Source: Plantago elongata
Lineage: Eukaryota > Streptophyta > Magnoliopsida > Lamiales > Plantaginaceae
Direction of reading: 5' to 3'
Assembly: GCA_036897095.1 (NCBI GenBank)
Contig: JAYMSP010000940.1
Location: 1-38,668 of the forward strand
DNA length: 38,668 bases
Shown here: positions 1-12,500 of the stretch, piece by piece
How the letters are laid out: every line of letters begins with the position of its first letter
Numbering within the stretch: the first letter of the stretch is position 1
Program-made: the position numbers and the translations under genes
The notes under the pieces: model-generated
The model's input: only the letters and a program-made list of their open reading frames with translations
What the model was told of the DNA's origin: nothing
The model's database searches: none

Positions 1-1964
1 GTACCCGATGGATTGTTGTCCAGCAGCCCTCCGCTACGCAGCAGTCCGCAGCTACCCGACCTGCCTAGTCCAGCCTCCCCTATTCCGCATACGCCTCTGC
101 CTCCTCCTCCGCATCACACACCCCCACCATCTCCAGTTCAATCTCCACCTATTTCGGACCCACCAAATCGTCCAGCTCGATTTTGCCGTCCTAACTCCAA
201 CGTATATGGTCTTGATTATGTGAATCTAGCTACGGCTACGAAGTCTCCCCTTCCTCGTAATCCGGTTTATGCTCTTAGAGATCCAAACTAAAAATTGGCT
301 ATGAACGACGACTTTGATGTTCTTATTAAGAATAAGACGTGGGAGTTAGTGCCCCGTCCTCATAATGTCAATATTATTCATTCAATGCGGATTTTTACTC
401 ACAACTTTAAATCTAATGGTGACTTTGAGAGGCACAAAGCTCGTCTTGTAGGTGATGACAAACACCACATGTGGGTATCAATCGTGGTGAAACATTTAGC
501 CATGTGGTTAAGCCAACTATGATTCACACCGTTCTGAGTCTGGCCTTATCCAAGCATTGGTCGATTCACCAACTCGATGTCAAAAAACTCCTTATTGCAT
601 GGGGAACTTAAGGAGACAGTTTATATGCATAAACCTATGGGGTTTCGTGATCCTGCTCATCCAGACTATGTTTGCCTACTTCGGAAATCTCTCTATGGAC
701 TCAAGCAAGCTCCGCGAGCTTGGTACAGACGATTTGTGGACTATGTGGCAACATTGGGTTTCGTCAATAGCCGCTCAAATAACTCCTTATTTGTTTATAG
801 GAAAGGCAAGGATCGAGCGTTTATCCTGCTATACGTCGATGATATTATCCTTACTACATCCTCCGACTCCCTTTGTTGTTCTATCATGGCACTCCTTGCT
901 TCAGAATTTGCTATGAAGGACCTAGGGGCATTAAATTACTTCCTCGTTATTGAGGTTACTCGTCATAAACATGGGATGTTTTTGTCCCAAAGCAAGTATG
1001 TTGAATAAAATATTGATCGAGCGGGGATGTCTTCCTGTAAACCATCGACGACACCGGTAGATTCGAATCCCAAAGTCAGTCGCGGTGATGGGGCTGTTGT
1101 CGACAATCCAACACAATATCACAGTCTTGTTGGTGCTCTTCAATACTTGACATTTACTCAACCAAATATCGCATATGTTGTCCAACAGATATGTCTTCAC
1201 ATGCATGATCCTCGAGATGTTCACATGAATGCACTTAAACGCACCCTTCGTTATATCCAGGGAACTCTTGCCCACGGTTACACCTTTACTCCTCCCCAAG
1301 TTCTACTTGTCTCGTATACTGATGCTGATTGGGGAGGGTGTCTAGATACTCGACGATCGACCTCTGGTTATTGCGTATTCCTTGGAGATAACCTTATCTC
1401 TTGGTCCTCTAAGCGACAACCTACCATGTCACGTTTGAGTGCGGAAATAGAGTATCGAGGTGTTTGCGGGTAGTTGTCGAATCATGTTGGCTACGTAACT
1501 TGCTTCTGGAATTACATTGTCCTGTCTCGAAGGCTACTTTGGTATATTGTGATAACATGAGTACGATTTACCTCTCAGGAAATCCATTTCAGCATCAACG
1601 TACCAAGCATATCGAGATGGATATACATTTTGTTCAAGAACATGTTGCTCGTGGGGATGTTCGTGTACTACATGTTCCGTCAAGATATCATATTGCGGAT
1701 ATTTTCACTAAAGGCCTACATCGAGTTTTGTTTGAAGATTTTCGCTTCAGTCTCAGCGTCCGTCCGCCTCCCGTTTCGACTGCAGGGTTGTGTTAGATTA
1801 TGTGTAAATAATAGTCTAGTTAGAGTTAGTTAGCATAATCCTAGTCTAGTTAGAGTTAAGATAGAATTCATATTCTCATTAGAATAGTGTAGTTTGTAAT
1901 TATATATATACTCGTGGTATTCATTAATATAATCTGAGAAGATATTCTTTCAATCACTATCTCA
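1..1964 (+). mobile_element. Ty1/copia retrotransposon fossil, 3' part (linker, RT, RNase H, LTR)
   Basis: This is a copia-type Pol remnant whose 5' part lies outside the window. A proline-rich linker (about 13-290) is followed by RVT_2 reverse-transcriptase sequence (about 295-1010), with the NKTWELV entry motif, the SLYGLKQAPRAWY motif and the YVDDI catalytic box. Copia RNase H follows (about 1300-1790), with YTDADWGG, STSGYC and the terminal TKHIEMDIHFV block. The order and motifs are those of Ty1/copia. The reading frame is broken in a few places, so it is a fossil. A short probable 3' LTR begins at TGTTAGATTA (1791), right after the coding end, and ends near 1964. The other LTR is not in the window, so age cannot be estimated. 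It does not overlap the F-box gene downstream. Confidence 0.92.
1791..1964 (+). repeat. Probable 3' LTR of the first copia fossil
   Basis: It starts with TGTTAGATTA just after the RNase H coding end and a short purine stretch (TGCAGGG), and ends in a CA near 1964. Only one copy is present, so both ends are inferred from the TG...CA rule and from position. The length, about 174 bp, is at the short end for plant copia LTRs. Confidence 0.5.
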
Positions 1965-2386
1965 TATGGCATAAGTCTTTTCAGTGATATCAAAAGTAAA
2001 TCTGTACAAGCTTCAATTCAAAGCGAACAATATCATATCAACAAAATGTATGTACAATATGTATAACCTTGGCAGTTCAATAGACCAGGTCTCGATCGAT
2101 TAGTAACCGGATCGTTATACTATTACTTCAAATTTAACATACTATGTATTCACATAATCTTATTACAAAAACAGCCTCCTGATTTGCAGACTATTATGAC
2201 TACTAGTTAACACATGCATATACTTATGTGATTGATTCCAAGACAAGATGCACTCACTTGAATATTAACCAACCACACCCACTTGATCTCACAGCTTAGA
2301 AAATTACACGCTACTAGCTCCATATAAGGACCTATATAGAACAATATAACATACATATGATAGGATGATCGATTGTTCACAGAGAT
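1965..2386. other. Upstream region of the F-box PP2-B gene
   Basis: AT-rich sequence between the copia LTR and the F-box start codon. No open frame of substance and no recognised repeat. It presumably holds the core promoter and 5' UTR of the PP2-B gene. I see no TATA box clear enough to call. Confidence 0.4.
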
Positions 2387-5279
2387 ATGGAGCCATTTGC
2401 AAAGTTGCCTGAGGATTGCATTGCTCATATCCTGTCACTCACAACACCACTGGATGCTTCTGCATCATCTGCCGTATCTAAAGCTTTCAAATCTGCCTCC
2501 GAATCAAACTGTGTCTGGAACAGATTTCTGCCACCAGATTGTCAAGAAATCATCTCAGAATCAGTCCATCCTGCAGTCAGATACCAAGTCATCAGCAGCA
2601 ACAGCAAACATCTCTTCTTCAGCCTTTGTCAATCTCCCATTCTTATTCATGGAGACAAAATGGTAACTTTACTCTTCCTGCTTTCACATTTAAAGCTTAG
2701 GGTGTACTGGGTTCCATTTCTCGGTAGGCACAGGACGGAGCCAGGATAATTAAGATCGAAAGTCGAAACAGGATAAAACCTTTACTTTTCCTGTTTTCAA
2801 GCTATTGCAATACCCACCAGGCATGGTCCCCATACATTTGAAGGACCGCAATTGCAGTCCCTCGATTTTGGACATGAAATGTATATTTTACCCATTTAAA
2901 AAATTTAATAAATAGTGATATATTTAGCAAGAATGAATTATGAAAGAAATTGTTACAGCTTAGCTAGTGCACCTATCTTCCATAAAGTATTCCCCTGCCA
3001 ATTAATCACAAGTTTAATTCTCAATAGTGCTACATTTTTCAACCATTTTATTTATATTGTTTTCTACCATTTACTTGACATTTTTCATTATTTTCTTTAT
3101 AATTCAGTAACATTTTTTATTATTTCTCTCCTTTTTAATGTTCTTTTAGTTCACATTTCACAATCATATTTTATAAATACTTGACTTTATTTCATTTAAC
3201 TCTCTTTGTTTCTTTATTTTTTCCATTCAATGGTAAATTCATTTACTTAATATACTTTAAAAAAATTATTCAATCTAAACAAAGCTATATTATATTTAAT
3301 TACATCCGTTTATGAGCACATAATTTAAAAATTATAGTCTAAACATTATTCTTTACTATGTTTTGAAAACGTAATTTTTATTAGTCATTAATAATGAATT
3401 TTTTTAATTAAATTTATAGTGAAAAAATTTACTACCTTTGACATATATTTGTGCGTCCGTGATACCCACGATACCATTAATGGCCCTGCTGAGGCACAGA
3501 TGTTCACATAATGTGGGGAAAAATACTCAGTACGCTAAAATAAAATTTTGTCCCGTGTTAAAGAAAATATAGTGGTTTAAAGTTTAAACTATACAAATTT
3601 AAGAAAGATTGATGTACGTAATGTTACGGACTACTTAGATTAGAACTTGAATGGTTTGTATCGGGGTGTTGATTCTGAGATTTTCATTATGAAAATAGAA
3701 ATATAAATAATTAATGTACCTACAAGACTAGGATGGTAAGACTGACTTTAATAGTGGTGCCATAACGACGCGCCGTGAGGGGCACATCTGGGCTGACGTT
3801 GTGAGTGGCAGCAGCCAATTGATTGCGGCCACCTGTCATGTGCTGGTCATTTTTATTTATTTTTTTTAAATTTATGTTTCATCCAATTTTAAACGCGAAT
3901 AACTCGAAAAATAAAAATATATAAAAATTGTCAACGAATTCGTCTCTTCGAGATCCACGAATAGAGACTACTTCAGCTATTTTTGAATCATTCTATCTCG
4001 AACTTATTTTCTCTCTCAATTAAACTTAAAATATAAAACAACCTCTAAAAATACAATTTTATTAATTTCAATTTCTAAACACTATTATAATATATTAAAT
4101 ATGTTTTTAGTAAAAAAATTATTTTTTAATTTTAAATCTTAATAAATTATAAAACGATTTAAAAAATATAATTTTATTAATTTTAACAGTTAAGTATTAT
4201 TATAATATGAATAATATGTAAATTAAAAATTAAAAAAATTAATGACGTGATTGATTGATGCGTCAAATGGTCAAAAGTGTTCTATTCTGTCCTTATTTAC
4301 TTGGCATGCTCAGGAAAGTAGATGCCCTTAAACATTGTTAATGTTAACATCACAATTTTATCAATAGTTTTATTCGCAATATAAAAAACAATTGTTGATT
4401 TCGTACAGTTGTTTGTTACCCTATCAGTTTCAATACTGTTGTTGTAATCCTAATTTATGGTTTACCCGCTCCAAAATGCTGTCTCACTTTTTCCTACCAA
4501 CTTGTTGCTTTAGGTTTGGAGTGGGCAAATGATTTTAGAAACTGATTACAAAACTTCACAAAGTTTAAAAATAAACGTGTATTAATAAGATACCTTAAAT
4601 GCTATTATGTAGTGGTAGCACTCTTAGCTAAAGGAAAGAGTGGAAATAAGCAAATTTGTCCACTTTCTTAACAGAGCTTTTCTTTGGATAAAAGAACTGG
4701 CAAGAAATGTTATCTGATTGGAGCAAAGGAGCTTCAAATTTCCTGGAAAGGTTGTTGGGACTTTGCATCACACACTAACTCCAGGTCTTAACCATTCAAC
4801 TAACCTTGTTTATTTATTTCTTTGAGTTAATATAATATGGGAACAAGCTAAGGACATAACATTTAGCATACATCAATAATTGTGGATTTATCAGATTTGG
4901 TGAGGTGGCAAAGCTAAGATCAATAGGATGGATACACATTCAGGGCAAGATAAACACGCAAATACTGTCCCAACAGACTACTTATGGAGCATATTTACTA
5001 TTCTGGCTTGAGAAAATGGATAGCCTTAAATCATCGACTACGATAGTAAAGCTTGTCGATGACAAGTCGAAAGACTACATGCACAACAGTCGAGTTGGAT
5101 CGCGAGGAACTGGGAAAATGGCGTGCATGAGGAAGGACGGGTGGATGGAGATTGAGGTTGGAAAGTTTTACAATGACAAGGGAGATGATGGAGAGGTGGA
5201 GGCATGGTTGGTTGAGATTAACAGTCTGCATGACAAGTCTGGATTTGTAGTCGAAGGCATAGAGTTTCGACCTGTTTAA
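2387..5279 (+). CDS. F-box protein with phloem-protein-2 lectin domain (PP2-B family)
   Basis: Three exons: 2387-2662, 4675-4784 and 4895-5279, with GT/AG at both introns and closed phase, giving 256 residues. Residues about 7-50 (LPEDCIAHILSL...) are an F-box, the SKP1-binding module of SCF ubiquitin ligases. Residues about 93-256 are the PP2 domain: GKKCYLIGAKELQISW and SRFGEVAKLRSIGWIHIQGK at the exon 2/3 junction, then YGAYLLFW, DGWMEIEVGKF and GIEFRPV at the C-terminus. In Arabidopsis PP2-B proteins the PP2 domain is lectin-like and the protein is thought to act as a substrate adaptor. Intron 1 follows the DKM codon, about where the family usually has it. The start was chosen because the F-box begins six residues later. 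The length fits the family (about 250-290). Intron 1 is long (2012 bp). The gene converges on pTAC5, with 297 bp between stop codons. The family call is firm; the specific target is unknown. Confidence 0.93.
2663..4674 (+). other. Long first intron of the PP2-B gene, AT-rich, possibly with old transposon DNA
   Basis: 2012-bp intron bounded by GTAACT and TTAACAG. It is AT-rich and has no coding potential. About 3735-4300 is unlike the rest: a GC-richer head (about 3765-3850, with GACGCGCCGTGAGG) is followed by A/T-rich, loosely repeated sequence (about 4060-4225, two similar blocks containing TACAATTTTATTAATTT-like runs). This could be an old non-autonomous DNA element, but I found no convincing terminal inverted repeats or target duplication. 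Confidence 0.45.
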
Positions 5280-5576
5280 AATGCAAATTATTGGGCAATC
5301 TGTTTCATTCTAATTATGCGCAGAAAATAGTTTCATTCTCTGATAATATAGTGTATCTGTGCAGTGCTCCTTTTGATGTTAAAATTTCTGGCAGTTTTAT
5401 TTCAAAGTCCTGAAATACATTTCACCTAGAAGTTCTGCACACAGGATCAGAATAGTTCCTTTATATACATTCCAATTACTTCACTAACTTAAACAAAGAC
5501 TGAACTTTACTAAATGAATTATGGCATAACCATGCTGGAATAAGCTTTGCATTACAACTACATTTCTACTAACCAG

Positions 5577-8500
5577 TTATTTTGTTCCACCACATAAGTC
5601 GCATGGTATGAATCCAAGACCTTCACAGTATGGGCACTTGGCTCCTTCGTCTACCCACTCCATGAACTGCACCATGATATATTTAGATTAGCATGAGGAT
5701 GAAATGATACGCCAATAACAAACACCAGTGATTGATATAGGACTAGGAGGAATCATAGTTAATGGCAGTGTCCTGATATAACAATTAGAAATACTGGAAA
5801 GTTGAAACACATTGTTAATCGCGGTGTCATACTTTAATTCATACTTCATCAAGGAAAAGTACATGAGCGAACTGTATACTAACAGAAAGGCGATAACTTG
5901 TATGTTATCGTTGAGAATATGAGTGGGCTTAATCTTATGGTTTCTGGAGCTATAATTGTTCAGTAAAACAAACTGAGGATTGATATCAAAGACTTGCATG
6001 TTATCGTTTAATAATTTCATGTTGTGTATGATCATTAAACCTCAGTAACTTAAAAGGTAAAAATATAACCTGTTCCTCGATGTTTGGCTCTCCAGTTCCA
6101 TCACATTCTGCAATGAGATCCCCATGATGTTAGCAATAGATAATCTTAATAGGCAGGAATCATGACAGTTACAATTCATAGACTCTTGGCATTTATGTGA
6201 ATGACTGAAGTATGTGCTTCAATTGGAGTAAAAACATATTGCGTATCCCCAAAAACACAAGGAAACTATGTAACATGTAGCCGATTTGAATAAACATCCG
6301 TTTGGAAGTGAGAACCCATTGAAAATACTTTTAATATACAACAGACTTAGATGCATTGTGCATGGGCTCAGAAAGTGCAACCAGGTAAAAAAGGGTGTTT
6401 GTGTTGTTTCTGTTCCCTGGTATCATTCTCCGCTCTTAATTTCAGCATAATGGCAAGTGCAACATATTGACAGGTTTAAGTTGTAACATGCATAACGCAG
6501 GAACTTAAGCTTGTCAGATTAGAGAGAACTTGTACCCAGGCATAACAAACGGCCTTCCCCACGACAAGTGATACATTTGGTTGTAACATTCCCACCAGGA
6601 GTTATGGGTCGTTTACTTGTAGAAAGCCTGGAAGAATCTTCCCATCGATTCTCTCCAAGGAGAAACACTCCATTTTCAGATGACCAATCCTCTTCTACAC
6701 CTTCAGGCACAACTTTCTGCTGAACTGCAGATGTATTCGTAATAGAGGAAACTGGAGCTCCATTTCCGCGCTTCAGTGTAGAAAATGGCACATGCAAATG
6801 TTAGTGTTAAATAGAATGAGTTGGAATGAAGTATTCAAAAGCACAGCATCAGCTACTTATGCAAGTTCCTAAAACTTGTATCAGAACTGTAGGCACAATC
6901 AAGAGAAATGTTCCAAGTAGGCATACATGCCATTTTGCAACTAGGAGAATGTAAGTATCTGTAGCAATTCTTAAATCCTAACATTCCGCTCAAATCCTAA
7001 TCGGTAAGCTCACAAAGGAATATAGTTTTACCCAGCAGTAATTACTTTTGAAAAAGAACACACACACTCAGAAGCATGCATAATCATTCTATTGCCATTC
7101 CTGACTTGGCTCATGGTGATTTTCTTTCACACAATACAGTTACAGAATAGATGAATCTCGGAACTACTAAAAATATATATGACACAATATAGCAGGCATG
7201 AACAAAAGAAAAATCATAGAATTCCAGAATGCCTAAATATCCAAGAGAAAATGATAAAAGGAGAATTCATAAAAGGCAATAATTCTCAAGTAAATGACTG
7301 CACCTTCATCGAACCAGCTGCCTTAGGTGCGGGACTTGGGGCTAGTCCTGAGCCAGAGCTTCCAAATAGCAGCTGCAGAAGCTCAGCTGTCATAATCCCA
7401 TCTTCAGGTAATTCTAATGAGGCCTGTCAAGAAGAGGGGTAAAGATCTCAATCATCAGTACCTTATTTACCTACAAGGAAATTGGAAAACAAGAAGATTT
7501 AGCAAGGTTTATGTTGATGTTAATGTTAACATACTTGCCAGGTTTTTACAGCTCTCTCAGTCCCACTGGAGAACATAGAATATTCGATATCCTCTTCACC
7601 AGAATAAAATCCCAGCGTTTGCAACGCTTCCTACCGAAGACAGTACTAGACAAAGTAAGCCATGTCCAATTCAAATAGGGCCTTAGCTATTAAATAAAAT
7701 AGTACTTATCAAAGGCTTGTAGTCACACATTGGAACTACCAACTATGCAGTACAAACATATGACATGAACGAAATCAACAAATTATATAACAAAACTAAG
7801 AAAGTTAAACTGACAACTAATTCACATCTTATACCTGCAAGGCTTGTACTTCATTTCCTTCGGCTCCTTTCCTCAATGTCACCCTCTTCTGAACTGTTTC
7901 CTTTTTATGCGGAAGACTAATTACTTCCTTCACTACAACTTCCTCCTCGTCCTTCTCCTCCTTAGCTGCCTCAACATCTAGTGGTCTAGCACTCGATCCA
8001 CTCTCAGCAATTCTATTCACATTCTTCACCAACTCATTCTTCCCCAAGTCTCCCTCCTTGAGCACCTACATAGCAACTGAACATTCATCACCATCAAATT
8101 TACTCTCAGTCACAATGCAAACTCGAGTAGCATACTTTCGATTACTTCTCATTTCCGCCTCATCTAACCGTATACACAATAACACCTAATGAAACAAACT
8201 CTCCTTCATCCTAATTAGTTAAAAACCGGAACAACATAAATTGGATAGAGCTAAGCTACCTGAATCAATTTTGCAATGTTCGCAACAGTTTCGGAAACCG
8301 ACGCACCCTGAACCTCATTGAACCGCTCGAGCTCCTGGATTCTGAGCTTAAGGCTGCTTATCTCCAACAACAACGCCTGCCGCTCGGCGTTCCACCGCGA
8401 CTCCTCTCTGAGCCACCGCTGCTCCTCCCTCAACCACCGATTCTCCTCCCTTATCCACCGCGCTTCCTCACCAAGGGGATTCTCGTTGGGAGGTGGAATT

Positions 8501-8622
8501 GCGAAGCATATTTGAGACTTGGAGAAAAGGGGCCTTATGTGGATTGGGTATATGTGGTGTTGGAATTTCTTAGAGAGAGGTGAAGTGAGGGTTGGACTGA
8601 GAGGTGATACAGATGTGAACAT
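5577..8622 (-). CDS. PTAC5: Plastid nucleoid protein pTAC5 (PG-binding-like and DnaJ-type zinc-finger protein)
   Basis: Seven exons on the minus strand: 8622-8260, 8065-7835, 7630-7535, 7423-7304, 6770-6536, 6107-6070 and 5666-5577. All have GT/AG and closed phase, giving 390 residues, close to Arabidopsis pTAC5. Residues 1-50 are rich in Ser, Thr and Pro and look like a plastid transit peptide. Residues about 50-100 contain four heptads of RW(L/I)REE(N/Q/S), leading into a coiled coil. Residues about 120-190 are charged and disordered. Residues about 197-250 (ALQTLGFYSGEEDIEY... AVKTWQASL... DGIMTAELLQLLF) resemble a peptidoglycan-binding-1 fold. The C-terminus has four CxxC pairs (C336/339, C347/350, C372/375, C383/386) with GxG spacing, as in the DnaJ zinc-binding region, but there is no J domain. 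In Arabidopsis, pTAC5 is part of the transcriptionally active plastid chromosome and binds HSP21 under heat stress. The exon 4/5 acceptor (CTGAAG) has a weak polypyrimidine tract, so that join is the least certain. Confidence 0.92.
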
Positions 8623-9583
8623 TTCCTCTGTTGAGGTTTTGGAAAAGGAGTAGAGATATGGTCTTTGTGTATGTATAGGTATATGTCCATGGTGAGGAAC
8701 TGAGGATGGAAATTGAGCTTGACAAGAAGATATTTGTGAAGATTGGCATTTTTAACAGTGAAACCGTTGAAACTGTATTTTTACTTCCAGGCGGGAAGTT
8801 TAATTAATTGCGAAACCGTTTGACATATTCCGTTTGGCTCTACTTAATCTTAATTTATAATTTACGTCAGTTTCGTAAATTTCAGTTCAATTGAATATAG
8901 TCTAAGAATCGCTTTCTATTTTCTTCATAAATTAATATTAATGAATTCTTCATGAATTGATATTAATGAATTTTCATATGAGGAACAAGACCTAATACAT
9001 ATTTGAAGTAAGCCTCCTGAAAGTTTAAGAAAGGGCACAAACTTCACAATCATAAGAAAAAAATACATTGGCGATATACATACATAAAAGTATTCATTTA
9101 TAAACATTACTTGTATTATTTAAAACTTCATAAGAATCACAAAAATCATTAATGAGTTCTGTTATATTTTACCGATGATTCTGAATTAAATTATAGGCAA
9201 ACGAGCACAAGATAAACTCAAACTTGATAACCTTATTAAGCGACGAGCAACTTAGGTTGAGTACTCATTGATGAATGATGATGGACTAGCATTACAGCAC
9301 TAGCACAAATCACAAGTGCAGTGCTTATTGATAATTACAAAACCGCCAAAAAATATGTATCTTCTCCATCATTTGACTATTGATACAGGAAAGACTGTCC
9401 AAATAACAACAAATGCCCCACCTCAATAACTTGAACCTCTTTTCCTTCTGAGTAGTGGTATGAAATATTAATACAAACCATATTTGGTCTAGCTAATAAA
9501 CAATGACCCACGGCATAAAAGTTCCCTTATCTGCATGACAGCTTGAGCATCCCAGTGTTTCCGGTGAAGATAACAGTTGAGAA
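8623..9583. other. Intergenic: pTAC5 upstream region and 3' flank of the DUF7794-type gene
   Basis: Both neighbours are on the minus strand, head to tail, so this 961-bp stretch should carry the pTAC5 promoter and 5' UTR (near 8623-8900) and the 3' UTR of the next gene (near 9300-9583). It includes a pair of similar short AT-rich phrases around 8930-8975. No coding frame or recognised mobile element is visible. Confidence 0.4.
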
Positions 9584-12500
9584 TTAGTCTAGTTTGACAT
9601 TAGAATACAGCAAGGTGTCCTTTGTGAGTGACATGTTCATCAGAAAATGGATCTGCAGGCAAACAACAAAAAATTAAATGGTCAGATATGGTTTCTGCAC
9701 TTCAATGCAGAAGATAGGTGGAGGCTACTATAGATCAAAATATGCTCAATGCAATTAAATATGGAGCCCAAATATACAAACCACTCTCTTCCCTATTCCC
9801 ATGGCACCTAACACAAACTTTCCCAAAAGACCATCTATCGGGAAGACCAGATCAACATCAAATATTTACAAACATGATGTTAATTACTTCAAACATCATG
9901 TGCTCAGTAAGCGTGTATTGTACTTGCATTGCCTGCATTTTTTAACATATGGTGTTTGTAGCTAAACATGTGATGTTTGTCCGGTATCTTGTCTTGCAAA
10001 AGTTGCTCTCCGGGGAATTCACGGGTATCTCGACTTGATGTTTCACCCGGGTTACCAAAGTGGAAATAAAGACAATAGAGTAACTTCTAACTTCTGGAGG
10101 CAATATCAACATTCATTATAGCATTCTGACTAGATCCTCATAAAGCATTCTGCCAATCATGCTATACAGGTACAGAGATAGATGCACCATTGTTTACAGC
10201 GTGTACCCTCATTTCATGTAATACTTTTCTATTTCTTATGAGCTAGATGTTAAAAATAAAAACCAAGGCACGGAAGAACCAATTAAAGTTCAACCCGAAG
10301 TAAAGATTTTTTTTACTGCACAAGTTGGCTTTCAAGCCCTGAACAAAATTGACAGTGCTTCAAGTGATTCCCAAAAGCTTCGACATATCTTTCAGATAGA
10401 GTTATATGCACCCAAAGCACGACCGGTGCTTTAAAGCTAGCAATTAGCTACTGTAACATTTAGATGTGCCGAATGATTCTTCTTAGATTAGATAATCTAA
10501 GGATGCAAATATCAACAGCATGCTCCCAACTATGATCCTATTTTATTTCTGACTACATCCCAGCCATTAACTTATGGTCCCTTCCACACTAATAGGATAT
10601 ATGCCTGCTTAGTTCTTGAATATCTCAACTACAGTACATTATGCCCATAAAACCCAAAAGATATTTTTACTTATTAGGAAAATAAAATTTTCACATTAGC
10701 ATTCTATTGCACATAAAAGAAAAAGATGTGAAGCCTGCATTGTATGCAACGTACCCCGAGAATAGTGGCAATTAGAAGAATAATTCCAGTTATCCAAGCC
10801 AAGACAGTCCGTACAAACAACACTTCGATAATTCTTGGATCAATTGAAGCTTCTGCTTCCGCCAAAGATCGTGCAGATGATCGAGAAGTGAACGTCACTT
10901 GTAACATGCTGCCGGACTCTGTGGCACGTGAACCATCATGGACAAGGAGCCCAACAATCTTTCCTGTTATCAGCCAATAATAATTAAGATAATATTCTTA
11001 GAATAAAAACTTATGAATACTGTATATCTGAAGCGGTCCATACACAAGAGAGAAGACTTATATAATGGACTCGTTAAGACACATAAATCAATTCAGCTCA
11101 ATAATTATAAGTAGAGTGTATTCAATATGAAGACAATAGGCAAAACCTTTGTATGCGGTCTGCAAGGAATCAAATATCTTCGAAATAGAAGTAAGAAATA
11201 CTTCATATCCACTTTGAGCTTTGCCTTCCTTTCCATAATGATCTAATAAGGCCTGTCAGATTTTAAATAAAATTAGACACAAAATGATGATTTCAAAACC
11301 TAAGCAGCAGTACAATTTAAGTTAATGCTATCATTTCCTACGTGTAAACAAATCACAAAACGTTAACCCACAGAGAACCAACTCCTTCATATACAGGAGT
11401 TACTCTTCATTTCTTTATGTATATCATCTTTTTAGCCCACACGTATAAGAGCAATGAAGCCACAGAAGCTTAATAATGATACCTTATGAATCACTATGCT
11501 ATAACAGCACATTGCATGCATATTATTGTGTCCCTTAAACATCGTCGGTGATCGAGGAGGGATCAAGTTAATTCCAGGACAAATATCCATCCCACAAATC
11601 TCAACCATGATATATGTTTGATCAGCCAGGAAGTAGATTTTAATGGTTAAAGGGTTAAGCTTTCAATAACTAACAATACCAACACCTTTGAATTATCATA
11701 CACCTTCTGCAACAGTTAAATATTTAAAATTCCTGACCTTAATTCCACTAAATCTCCCAGTAATGAGCTCCGCTGGACTGTGCTCTTTTTCCTCCAGCGA
11801 CCCATGCATCTCCATTGCCCTTCTGATGTTGTTAATGAGTAACAGAAGACCCTTGGTAAATTCACGGTCAGCTGTCTGCAACATTTAAAATAAATTTCAA
11901 GCAATAAAAACCAGAAACATATACTCCACCCCTATGTTTTAAAAACCGGGCCGGACACCACCTAAAAAAGGTTCAACCGGGGTCGCAACGGTTAGGCCGT
12001 TTTGAGCCGTTTGGGCCGGTATGACGTCATAATAGTTAATATATGTATATGTATATAAGTAAGTCTCTTTAGTTAGGTATCTAGATAACTTACTTAAAGA
12101 CACGTCTACGTTTTTCAAATAAAAAATCCGAAATTATTAATCCAAACGTTTATTTCTCAATATTGGTATGGTTTTCATATTACAAAAGAAACATTTTATT
12201 AAACATAAGGATTTTAATAAATTATATGAATGATTTTTTTGATAAATTAAATTCATCTATACAGATTATTTACCTAAACATGCCTATGTAAAGGATTTAT
12301 GCAATTATTTTAAACATTACATAAATATATCAATTATGGTTCAACTAATTCATATTTTAACGTTGAAATTAATTTTCAAATATGCAATTTACATTTATAA
12401 CAAGTGCATATGTTTTAATTTTATTTTTTGGGTCATTGCCGCCCTAAGCCGGCGGTTCACCGGTTGACACTGGCTTTCCGCCGGCTCGAGCGGCTTTTTC

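Noticed and set aside
2915-3184. 89-residue frame in the first PP2-B intron
   Set aside because: Phe/Ile/Leu-rich chance frame in AT-rich intron; exon joins on both sides are already explained without it.
10744-10980. Plus-strand frame of 78 residues
   Set aside because: It is the antisense shadow of exon 10 of the DUF7794-type gene, which has good splice sites and a membrane span.
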